Assembly: GCA_049999725.1 (NCBI GenBank)
Contig: JBNGIS010011626.1
Coordinates: 1 to 31,461 of the forward strand
Direction of reading: 5' to 3'
Source of the DNA: Haplomitrium mnioides
Lineage: Eukaryota; Marchantiophyta; Haplomitriopsida; Calobryales
DNA: 31,461 nucleotides
This document shows, piece by piece, positions 11,140-19,831 of this stretch. Below the pieces are notes generated by a model. That model made no database searches. It was not told where the DNA came from and saw nothing but the letters and a program-made list of their open reading frames with translations. The position numbers were made by a program, and so were the translations under genes. How positions within the stretch are numbered: position 1 is the first letter of the stretch; each line of letters begins with the position of its first letter.

Positions 11140-12074
11140 TGTGGGCGCTCTTCAACCAACGATTGCCAAAGCTACACAAATCAAAAGAGCATGCCTTCAA
11201 TCTTGTCACAAAGAGGTCAACTCGACTAAATGTTCAAAGCTACTACTTGTCAATGAACTTTGACCACTAAGGCATAGTATTTGCAAAATGACTAGGTGTG
11301 CCTCATTGTTGTTTGATGGAGAAAGAGACAAGAACTTCCAAGCAAGGGGGAAAAGAACAAGTTTCAAGAATAGATTGCCTTGCTTCGAGTGGAGAAGGGT
11401 TGACAATCTTGTGTAAGGAAAGCAATAAGCAACATGGGAGAAAATTCTAGTTACACTTCAATTGAAGCGAGTGAACTCGTGTGGGAGGGATATCAAAAGT
11501 GGAGTTGGACTAGATGGCGTTGAGAATCGCTCAGAGACTCTAGAGACTTAGGCTATTTGTGTGTACTCATTCTTGAAGGCGGACCAACAATAGGAGGTGA
11601 ATCAATACTTGAAAGAGAAGAGAATTATCATGTTGTCTTTGCTTTGGTTTGTGCAAGAGCATCAATCCCAAGAATGCTAGAAGAGAGCTATTGGTTAAAC
11701 ATTCAAATAGAGCCTAGTGTAGGAGTGGTTGCGTTAGTGCTCGTGCACTGCGTGCAAGATCTAGTCAAGTTTGTGAGTGGAGTGGGTTGACCATTTGTTG
11801 GGAGGGTTGTCTACTTCTAGAGGTGGAAGTTAAATAAGACCTCTTCCGAGCTTGTGATAGTATATCCAAAACTTCTAGCGATGGAAGTGAATAACCTATC
11901 TCGACATGGTGTGTGAGTAAGGTAAAGAGGCATGAAGTTGCTTAGTGTGAATCTGGTGGTGTCCGAGTGATTGCTAAATCAAATCGATCTATCATTTTTG
12001 CTATAGTATATTTGTAGATATTTAGTAGAGACTCTGCAGAGTAGAAAGAGAAGTGTGGCAAGGGATTGAGCACA
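11140..12074 (+). repeat. 3' LTR of element B, first part
   Basis: It starts TGTGGGCGCTC right after the polypurine tract. Reverse-complement blocks match the other LTRs: the stretch at 11816-11850 with AGGTGGAAGTTAAATAAGAC mirrors 12957-12995 in C and 2980-3016 in A, and the stretch at 11577-11625 with GGCGGACCAACAATAGGAGG mirrors about 3195-3260 in A. It stops at 12074, where element C starts, and resumes at 24405. The 77-codon open frame at 11557-11790 lies within the LTR and is not taken as a gene. Confidence 0.8.
12070..12074. repeat. Left target-site duplication of element C
   Basis: GCACA next to the left LTR; the partner right of the element is GCACG. The one difference is a G to A change at a CpG. 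Confidence 0.65.
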
Positions 12075-13798
12075 TGTTGCGCCCCTTCCTCCTTCCTTAA
12101 CACCCAATTGATGTTATTTCATAGGAAAGGGTTGACAAAGAACAACCGGGCTCTTTAATGAGACGGCCCCAAAACCTTTGTTAGTGAATTCAAGTCTCAA
12201 CAATCCCGAACTTCTCATGTTGCATTTCCGCACTACTCTCAACCCACCCAAGCACAAGTCAGGCCTGCATTCCTTTCCACTGCACACAAAGCAACCACAA
12301 CTCAATTGACTTCAGGGTACACCCCAATACTGTGCTTGATGCAAATCTGGTTGCAGATATTCAATGTCACCTCTTATAACCAGGGGTGTATGCAATTATT
12401 ACACTGGAATGAACTTGCATCATTCTCCTACAGGCTGCGTCCTAACACAACCAAGGCTAATCACTCCTCCAATCACTGGACTGTCAATAGGGCAAGCTAC
12501 CCCAACACCCAAACAAAGCAAAGCTATCTGATTTAATCTCTCAATAGAATAGAAATTACAACCCAAGTGTGGAACCCATCCTATTAGCCTTCATAGGCAC
12601 ATGCAGAACTATCTCTCTCTCTTCAAAACTCTCCTAACATCACTCCCCCCACTATTATGCAGCGAATTAATTATCACCAATACTTTAGCTTGACCAAAAT
12701 TGTAAATAAGGTAGCCCTTGTTTTCACCTAAGTCAACCCAAACTCTCCCATGTGATTTGACTCAGCCTTCTCAACTCAATCCCTTGCATGTTGAAGTTCC
12801 AGACAGAGGTTCAGAATTTGTATTCCGAATATGAGTCCTAACTCTGCAAACATATCAACACCAGAAACATTATTCTCCCTTCCACTCTCTTCTCACTCAC
12901 ACACCCTGTCCAGATAGTTTCTTAACTTCTATTACTAGAAGCCCTTTACTTCCTCAGGCTCGGAAGAGGTCTTATTTAACTTCCACCTCTTGAAGACAAT
13001 CCTCGCATCTAGTGGATCACCCACTCCACCCGAGAATTGGCTGGATCTTCACTGCAGTGCACAGGCACTAACGTGGCCACTCCTCTCCTTTCTCCACAAG
13101 AATATAGCACCAGCAACACTCTCCTTATGCTTCTGGGACTGATCACCCGTACAAACCAAAGCTAAGACGACACCGAGATCCCACCCTTGGCTGCCCCTCA
13201 CGAAATACAAACCGGAAGAATTCTCCTCTCCTCTAAGTGTTGGTCCACCTCCAAATGTTGGTCTGCCTTCAAAGATGAGTCCACCTAAGTAGTCTGAGTC
13301 TCTAGAGCCTCTTGCTCAACAATTCCCAGCACCACCTCAGTCCCCCTCCACCTTGTGATGGCCTTCCTTCACGAGTACACCCACTTCACCTAAGGTCTCA
13401 CCAGAACTCCCTCCTCCATATCCCGTTGCTCTCTTTGCACCAAATAATCAGCCCCCGTAGCTTTAGAATGAGGTAGTCTATCTCTGTGCTTGCTCCCCCC
13501 TCCCAGCCTCGACGTTTCATCACTGTCTTTCCTTGAAGTCTCTGTTTCCCTTATCTGACAGCTGAGGGGTGCATCCCGCCTTTTCACACAGCCTGTAAGT
13601 TGGTTTTTTCTAAATTCATAGTCTGAAATAGGCACCAACAACTGCGCTTTGTTGTCCTCTTCCTAACAAGACCAATTTCACATCAATCTGACATTTGTAG
13701 CTCTGGTAATCGGCGCTTGAAGAAACATACCCTTTCCTTTGTTTTTTCCCTTCTTTAGCTTGACAGTCCGTGAGATCCTTCGGATATCGAGCATCTGG

Positions 13799-14385
13799 CA
13801 TGTGGTACATCGAGGGAGCCCATTGGATTCCTCAAACTCGCCAACCCGTGAGATTTCTCGGACATCGGACAACGGACACGTGGCACTTTGGGGTAACCCG
13901 TTGGATTCCTCGGACTCGCCACCCCGTGAGATTCCTCGAAACTAATGGTCAACTTTGCATTCTTGGTCAAAGGTGACGGTCCAACTTCCCTGTAGAAAAT
14001 GGCGTTGGATGCTGCCTCCTCGAACACATGGCACTTCAGGGTAGCCCGTTGGATTCCTCGGACTCGCCACCCTGTGAGATTCCTTAGAACTACTGGTCAA
14101 CTTCGGATTTTTGGTCAAAGGTGACAGTCCAACTTCCTTGTAGAAAACGGCGTCGGACGGCGCCTCCTCGGAAACATGGCACTTTAGAGTAGCCCATTGG
14201 ATTCCTTGGACTCGCCACCCTATGAGATTCCTCGAAACTATTGGTCAACTTTGGATTTTTGGTCAAAGGTGACGGTCCAACTTCCCTGTAGAAAACGGCG
14301 TCGAACGACGCCTCCTCGGACACGTGGCACTTCAGGGGAGCCCGTTGGATTCTTCAGACTCGCCAACCCGTGAGACTCCTCGTAC
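13799..14385. repeat. 148-bp tandem array in the left LTR of C
   Basis: Three full units with an exact 148-bp period start at 13881, 14029 and 14177 (TGGCACTT). A partial unit precedes them (13799-13880) and another follows (14325 to about 14385). Each unit contains GTTGGATTCCTCGGACTCGC, a GGTCAACTT segment, GGTCCAACTTCC and GAAAACGGCG. The right LTR has one unit (23417-23563) and a partial one. Confidence 0.9.
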
Positions 14386-14410
14386 GTTGGACAGCAAGCA
14401 CTTGGCGCTC

Positions 14411-14561
14411 CAGATCTTTGATAGATCGCTCTTTCGGCACTCCTTGTTCTTCCGGTCGGACCGTCGATAGATTTCCCTTTTCGCACCCTTTGTTCCTCCT
14501 TTGGCCAGACCGTCGATAGATCGCCCTTTCCGTTGATCCCTCCTTGCTCTCCCGGTTGGAT
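14411..14561. repeat. About 50-bp tandem repeat, three copies, in the left LTR of C
   Basis: Three copies, each with GATAGATCGCTCTTTC-like sequence followed by a CCTTGTTCTTCCGG-like segment, begin near 14411, 14459 and 14510. The right LTR has a single copy at about 23650-23695. Confidence 0.75.
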
Positions 14562-14662
14562 CTCCCAACAGATCCCTGTTCTATGGGCTCTGCACGTCGG
14601 AAGCTCACTCGGAACCCACTTAACTGGGCTCCCCACTTAGGGAGGCTAAGTCTTGTTAAGGA

Positions 14663-15080
14663 GGACTGCGATTGTCGGACAACGAACCTCAGACCCCCTC
14701 CATCGGACTGCGACTGTCGGACAGCGAACCTCAAACCCCCTCCATCGGTTTGCGACCATCGGACAGCGGACCTTGGATCCCCTCCATCGGACTATGACCG
14801 TTGGACAGCGAACCTCGGACCCCCTCCATCGGACTGCAACCGTCGGACAGCAAACCTCGGACCCCCTCCATCGGGCTGCGACCTTCAGACTGCAGCCGTC
14901 GGGCTGCGGACTTTGGACTCCCTCCATGGGATTGCGACCGTCGAATAGGAGACTTCGGACCCCCTCCATTGGACTAGGACCGTCGGACAGCGGACCTCGC
15001 ACCCCCTCCATAGGACTGCAACCGTTGGACTCCTTCGGACTGTGGACGTTGGACAATGGACATTGGACCCCCTCCTTCGG
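14663..15080. repeat. 42-bp tandem array built of 14-mers in the left LTR of C
   Basis: Units start at 14663, 14705, 14747, 14789, 14831 and 14873, a 42-bp period; further variant units run to about 15080. The unit is three related 14-mers: GGACTGCGACCGTC, GGACAGCGGACCTC and GGACCCCCTCCATC. The unit at 14873 is 56 bp, i.e. one extra 14-mer. The right LTR has only two or three units (about 23698-23825). As 42 divides by three, long repeat-coding frames open on both strands; these are by-products. Confidence 0.92.
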
Positions 15081-15678
15081 ACTAGAAGTATTGAGTGTTG
15101 GTTAACTTCCAGAAGGTCGTTCTTCCTTATTTTTGCTTTATTCTCTTCGATTCAAATTGCACTACAATCAGCTTGAGCTCCTCTCTTTTTCAAGTGTTTG
15201 CATGCCTTAAAATGGTCAGGAATTGAGGATTCAATGGTCAAAACTGTTGGCTCCTCCGTTCTATATCCCGACTTCCACCCCTTTCCTCCATTCTTGCCCA
15301 TTTCTGCACCTATGGCCATGAACTCTGTCTCTTTTGTCTCGCCTTGATAGCCGCCCTCCCATGTGATCCTCCCTAACAGGTTTGAAGTGAATCTTGATGC
15401 TTGCTTTTCCTTTTTTCTGCCTAAGGTTTCCTCCGCCTCTGTCATTTTTGCTCTCTCTTTCACATTCTGCCCCACTCTGGTTTCCTTTGTTGCTCCTCAA
15501 CCTTTCCATCCATGGCTTATAACCTCGATCCTTCCCTTCTCTCTAAGCATGTCTTGAGTCCTTTTGATGTTCATTGGAAGCTTGTTTGACCCAAAACCCA
15601 TAATGTACATGGCTTCTCACTTAATTTTTGAATTTTTTTTGAAAATATTACATGAAGTACCTTCAACCTCGGTTGACA

Positions 15679-15692
15679 TGACTCCCCTTTTA
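15679..15692 (-). promoter_or_regulatory. Polypurine tract of element C
   Basis: On the minus strand TTAAAAGGGGAGTCA directly precedes the TG that starts the 3' LTR. This is the place and composition of the plus-strand primer of LTR retrotransposons. Confidence 0.75.
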
Positions 15693-15879
15693 ATTGTGCA
15701 GTGTCCCTGCAAACATCTGTCTGGCCTTCAGTTGGATAACTCTTTGGCTGCATTTCCTTGCTGTTCCCCGCTACTCTTAAAAGAAAATTACAAAATACTA
15801 GTTATTTACATCCCGTCCCATTCTCTCCCTTTGTCGGTTACCACCTATACATGTTTGAGAACCCCCCAACTAGTGAGTC

Positions 15880-16960
15880 TCTATTGCTTCTCTCTCATTC
15901 TACTCCCTATTGACATATTTCTTGAGTCAATTATAGTGTACCCGATTGGTGATCTTTTCTCCTTCCAAAGTCTCCAGCTTTGCTGACTCATTTGAATGCA
16001 GCTTAGTGAGCACGAATGGTCCCATCCACTTGGTGTGCAACTTTCCAGGAAAGTGCACCACCTTGCGATCATATAACAACACCAGATCCCCGTCTCGCAC
16101 ATCCACTGGTTTGAGCCCTTTGTCATGTTGTTTTTTTCTCAACTCCTGTTGGTGCTCCAACAGTCCTTGGGCCTGCACTCGCGTCTCCTCCAACGCCTCT
16201 AGCTAATGTATTCTCTCTGTTTTGCTCTGGTTTTCCCCCAACCTCTCTTCAACTACCACCCTCGTCGTCGGCACGTCGAATTCTACAAGTACTAGGGCAT
16301 GCTGCCCAAAAACCAGAAAGTAGAGGCAGTGGCCTGTCGTAGTCTTGTAGGCCAGATTGTAAGCGTGGGTTGCGGTTAGCAACTTCAGATCCCAATCTGC
16401 CTTGTTGGCAGCCACTGACTTGCTGAGGAATTTCCCTATTATTCTGTTTGCTCTATCTGTCAGCCCCTTGGCCTTCGGATGATAGGTTGTCGTCCGACGG
16501 TGCCTGATCAAATACTAGTTCGTTAAATCTTGTACCACCCAGTTTACATAGTGTGTGTCTTGGTTGCTAACCAGCTCTTGTGGTGCCCGAAACCTGCAAA
16601 AAATCTGCTCATATAAAAAGTTTGCGACCATCCTTGCATCATCCTTTCGGGTGGCCCTTGCTTTGACCCACTTAGTCGTGTAGTCTATAGCCAACCGGAT
16701 GTATCGGTTCCCCCGGCGGGTGGAGGATGCGATTGGTCCAATGAAGTCGATACCCCACTTCTCAAAAGACGCCAACATGATAATTGGAACCAACGGGTGA
16801 TGCTGAGAAGCCGCTGGTTTTCTTGTCCTTTGACAGGAGTCGCATTTCTTCACAAAGAAAAACACATCCCTGTGCAAGGTAGGCCACTAGTACCCTGGGC
16901 GCAACACCTTCCGTACAGTGGTTTCTGCCGCAAAGTGACCACCCACCTCTTCTCCATGTA
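15880..16960 (-). pseudogene. Element C integrase remnant
   Basis: The integrase would join element cDNA to the host genome. N-terminal zinc-domain remnants are GHFAAE, LHRDV and KKCDSCQR, with a TAG at 16887-16889 where a GYWWP-type Trp is expected. The catalytic core shows WGIDFIGPI (first Asp at 16746-16748). The second acidic residue is Asn in VSNQDTHYVN (16563-16565) where D is normal, and the third is Asp in KGLTDRANR (16455-16457) where Glu is normal. The C-terminal part has KKQHDKG, DGDLVLLYDRK and the GPY/F-like KWMGPFVLTKLH. I see no chromodomain after it. The region is in three open pieces (15927-16193, 16203-16511, 16515-16877) split by stops, and is non-functional. Confidence 0.88.
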
Positions 16961-17210
16961 GTGCCCTCATCACCACCGTGGCTTGATCCTTCTCCAAGCA
17001 CCTGCTTAGTGTTCTATTCATCCCCTGCTTGTGCAACACTCTTTTTATCATCAAATAAGGCCTCACCTTCCGGAGGAAGACTGTCGCTGCCTCCTTGTTG
17101 TTGCCCTTCGGTAACTGTACGGAAAGAAGGAATTGTATGATGCTAGAATATTTTGTGGGCTTCTCCGCTCTAACATGAAAGAGATCCTCATCTGGAAAAG
17201 TGTCATCTAC
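16961..17210 (-). pseudogene. Element C RNase H-integrase connection, degraded
   Basis: This links the RNase H domain and the integrase zinc domain. The minus-strand frames are broken and I recognise no motif beyond the general position in pol. Confidence 0.45.
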
Positions 17211-17560
17211 CTAATTTGCATTGACTGGCCCATCCACCATTGAGAAGAAATCTGCACTGAGGTGCTTCTTCTCTGATTTGACTCGCACCTCGAAATTGAA
17301 CTCCTGGAGGAGGAGCATCCACCTCGCAATCCTCCCTGTTAGGTCACGTTTGTTAACCATGTACTTAAGGGCATTGTGATCTGTATGAAATATCACCTTG
17401 TAGTGGAGCAGATAGTGTCGAAATTTCTTCAGCGAGTATATGATTCTCAGGGCCTCCCGGTCTGTCGCTGAGTAGTTCTTCTCTGCGGAAGACAACAATC
17501 TACTGGCGCAATAAATTGGATGGTCCCGGCCATCCTCATCTAACTAGCTGAGTACTGCAC
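17211..17560 (-). pseudogene. Element C RNase H remnant
   Basis: The RNase H domain degrades the RNA strand of the RNA-DNA hybrid during reverse transcription. The open part (17211-17498) reads SAEKNYSATDREALRIIYSL, KKFRHYLL, the HTDHNALKYM motif and GRIARWMLLLQEF, then a HLSADFFS segment that fits the HxxADxLSR end of gypsy RNase H. The first catalytic Asp of the family is probably in the MIDSQVYI segment near 17567, which is separated from the rest by a stop and a frameshift. Non-functional. Confidence 0.88.
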
Positions 17561-18536
17561 CTATATATAAACCTGACTATCAATCATGACATGAAACTCC
17601 TTCCCCCAAGTAGGCGGTATGAGCACCGGTGCATTTGCGAGCCTCCTCTTTAGCTCATTAAAACTGCAGAACATTTCTGGTGTGGGCTCCAAGTCTCTGC
17701 CAACCCTAGTCATTCCAGTGAGAGATAGCTCTACTAGTGCGAGCTGGGCAATGAATCTTCTGTAATGCCCTACACAACCCAAAAAACCCTGCACCGCCTT
17801 CAGATTAGTAAGGAAGGTTACTCTCATCCAATTACTCACCTTCTCTTGGTCCACCTCAATTCCCTAACTAGATACTCGGTGGCCTAAGAGTATGCCCTCC
17901 TGACTCTGAAGAAGCATTTCCCATGGTGCAACCTCAACCCTATTTCCCGACAATGCTGGAAGGTGAGCCTCACATCCTACTTGTGATCACACATTCTCCC
18001 ATACACCACAAAGTCATCTATGAAAATCTCCAAAACCTTCATGAGGTAATCATGGAAAATATTCATTATCATCTTTTGAAAGGTCCCTGGCACATTACAC
18101 AACCCAAATGGCATTTTTCTGAAGGCAAACACCCCCCACTCTATGGTAAATGCTGTTTTCAGCTGGTCCTCCTCTTTGATCCATATCTGATTGTATCCAG
18201 AATAACCGTCCAAAAACTATAGACTTCATGCCCTGCCACTAAGTCAAACACCATATCTATGAATGGTAGAGGGTAATGGTCTTTCTTGGTTGCCTCATTC
18301 AGCTTTCTAAAGTCCTAACACATCCTGATTTTTTGTTTGTCGTCCAGTCCAATCTTCTTGGGTACCACCACTAAAGGAGACACCCATTTGCTATTCAAGA
18401 CGGGGTAAATGAAGCCCGCCTCAAACAACTTGTTTATCTCCTCTTTCACCATCAAAAAGAACTTGGGATTCATTTGATATTGGCGCTGCCTTACCGGTAC
18501 AGCTGTGGGTTTTAGGTCAATGCGATGCTCACCCAA
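17561..18536 (-). pseudogene. Element C reverse transcriptase remnant
   Basis: The order along the minus strand is: fingers with GEHRIDLKPTAVPVRQRQY, EAGFIYPV and WVSPLVVVPKK (18315-18536); a stop at RMC-x-DFRKLNEA; a one-base deletion near 18213 just before the DGYSGYNQI motif; FRKMPFGLCNVPGTFQ; and the catalytic FIDDFVVYG (the two Asp codons at 18013-18018). The thumb and connection have LKAVQGFLGCVGHYRRFI (17561-17854). FIDDF in place of YxDD, together with FIYPV/WVSP, recalls the Athila/Tat side of plant gypsy elements rather than chromoviruses; this lineage call is an inference made without a tree. The frame is broken at least three times. Confidence 0.92.
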
Positions 18537-18549
18537 CTCCCTTGGGGAC

Positions 18550-19150
18550 TCCCTTCAGGTCTGTGTGGCTCTAGGCAAAAACGTCGTTGAAGTTTGTTAG
18601 GGCCTAAATCAAGGCTTGCTCTGCAGCTACTAGTAGGCCAGAACCCACGTGGAATGCTTGTCCCTCATGAACCTGAAATCACCTCCTAATGTTGCTCTAT
18701 TCTCACAACCCCCATCTCATTCCTCAAGTGTGGGTTGTCAACAGCTTCTAGAGTGGCCAGACACAACCCACCTTGCACCAAGGTCGGATTACAGACGGTT
18801 ACCTTCTTATCATGGTTGCTCCCTTCTTGTTGGAGGGAATGGCGTAGCTCTTTGGGGTATGACTCCCCTTTTAGGTTGGGTCCAGTATTCCCACCAGTCC
18901 CCCAACTCCCCATTGTCTCCTCTGTGCCAGATTTGGCTTCCATGCTCCACGCTAGCTTGATCTGGTTGACCATCACCATACCCCTTCCCAGCATATCTTC
19001 CTCCGTGGCTTCGCCGACCACTTGAACCCAATAATGGTACTCTAAATCCTCCACCTCTTCTGTCGACCATGTGCTTTCATACTCTGTTTCATGTTGCGTT
19101 TCTCCTTGGTCTGGCACCGGTCCATAGTGCATTATCGTTCTCTCTGGACC
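18550..19150 (-). pseudogene. Element C pro-RT spacer
   Basis: About 170 residues between the protease and RT, mostly open at 18686-19201. It contains GPERTIMHYGPVPDQGETQ, an acidic stretch TEYESTWSTEEVEDLEYHYW and then a Gly-rich stretch. Element B keeps the same spacer (EEYDSEWSDKEEE, KYHYWVQMV), so it was part of the ancestral polyprotein. I do not know a function. A shift separates it from RT. Confidence 0.7.
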
Positions 19151-19831
19151 AAAGACTAGTGTTGAGTTCCCCCAGTTATGCATGACTCTGGCCCCGTACA
19201 TTAAGGGTCTCCCAATTAGTACCGGGTAAGGGGATGCTCACGCTGATCGCATCACCAACTAATTCAGTCAAAACTCCTTGCCACCGATGGTAGTAGGTAC
19301 TTGCAAGAGAGCGCCCAAGGGCTTGGCTTGGGACTCGTCTACCAATCTCATTATTCGAGCGATAGGTTGGAAGTCTTTGAACCCCAATCTGTGAGCAGTC
19401 TCCTCAACCATGATATTGACACCCACTCCCCCATCCACCAGTACTAGAGATAGTGTACACCCAACGATCTGGATATTGATCTCTCGAGCACCCTTGTCTT
19501 CACATACCCAATGTAGCTTTGCTGAGACCCCCACCTGAGGTAGCTTTTTCTGCCTTTTGGCTCCCATTAGCAGCTCCCTTAGTTGTCTTCTGTACAACGG
19601 GCTATCTTTGATTAATTGCCCCACAGTGGCCATGACAGGGCAGTTTTGGACATCAGCCTGAATGTTGTAAGGGTTAGGTTTTGGCACCCCGACCATAGAT
19701 GATAAAAGCTCCTTGAGATCTTTTGATTCTTCCAGCCCTTGGTGCCTCTCGACCTCCCTCATGGTCTGAGTGGCTGCATCATTTTCTTCGGCAGCGTCCA
19801 AGGTCGCGAGTTGCCTCCTCACCTCCTTCTG
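19151..19831 (-). pseudogene. Element C retropepsin-like protease remnant
   Basis: The domain lies in frame with the end of Gag. Its motif DGGVGVNIM is at 19409-19435, followed by EETAHRLGFKDFQP, RIMRLVDE and QVPTTIGGKEF. A TGA at 19268-19270 stands where element B has Arg, consistent with CGA to TGA. The C-terminal RPLMYGARVMHNWG follows after the stop. The upstream part has RRQLRELLMGAKRQKKLP, also present in A. The active site has Gly where retropepsins usually have Ser or Thr. Confidence 0.85.

Larger units (their letters stand above)
8851..12074 (+). mobile_element. Element B: 5'-truncated and internally deleted Ty3/gypsy element, left part
   Basis: On the plus strand the order is the second half of gag, protease, pro-RT spacer, polypurine tract and 3' LTR. 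The 5' LTR, primer-binding site and first half of gag are missing. RT, RNase H and integrase are absent: the segment homologous to the C pro-RT spacer (to about 10900) is followed within about 200 bp by the polypurine tract. The 3' LTR is split by insertion of element C after 12074 and resumes at 24405. Translation alignment to C is clear throughout gag and protease. Confidence 0.85.
12075..15678 (-). repeat. 3' LTR of element C (expanded, about 3.6 kb)
   Basis: It runs from TGTTGCGCC to GGTTGACA on the plus strand. It aligns with the right LTR over both flanks but is about 890 bp longer, because of tandem arrays at 13799-14385, 14411-14561 and 14663-15080. In element orientation these arrays lie about 0.6-1.9 kb after the LTR start, so probably in U3, which carries the promoter and enhancers in this class. 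I did not identify a TATA box with confidence. Confidence 0.9.

Noticed and set aside
11557-11790. A 77-codon plus-strand frame with a partial counterpart in A (3135-3317)
   Set aside because: Both lie in homologous LTR sequence. The corresponding stretch of C is broken, and similarity is explained at the DNA level.
12114-12536. Frames repeated at 12306-12536 and 21921-22151 that look like a conserved duplicated gene
   Set aside because: They are the two copies of the same LTR of element C.
13739-15080. CRISPR-like array of regular repeats
   Set aside because: Units are directly tandem without unique spacers, lie in a retrotransposon LTR, and the setting is a plant genome.
14544-15105. Long open frames coding for 14-residue repeat proteins
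   Set aside because: They arise on both strands and in more than one frame from the 42-bp tandem repeat, lie inside an LTR, and match no protein plan.
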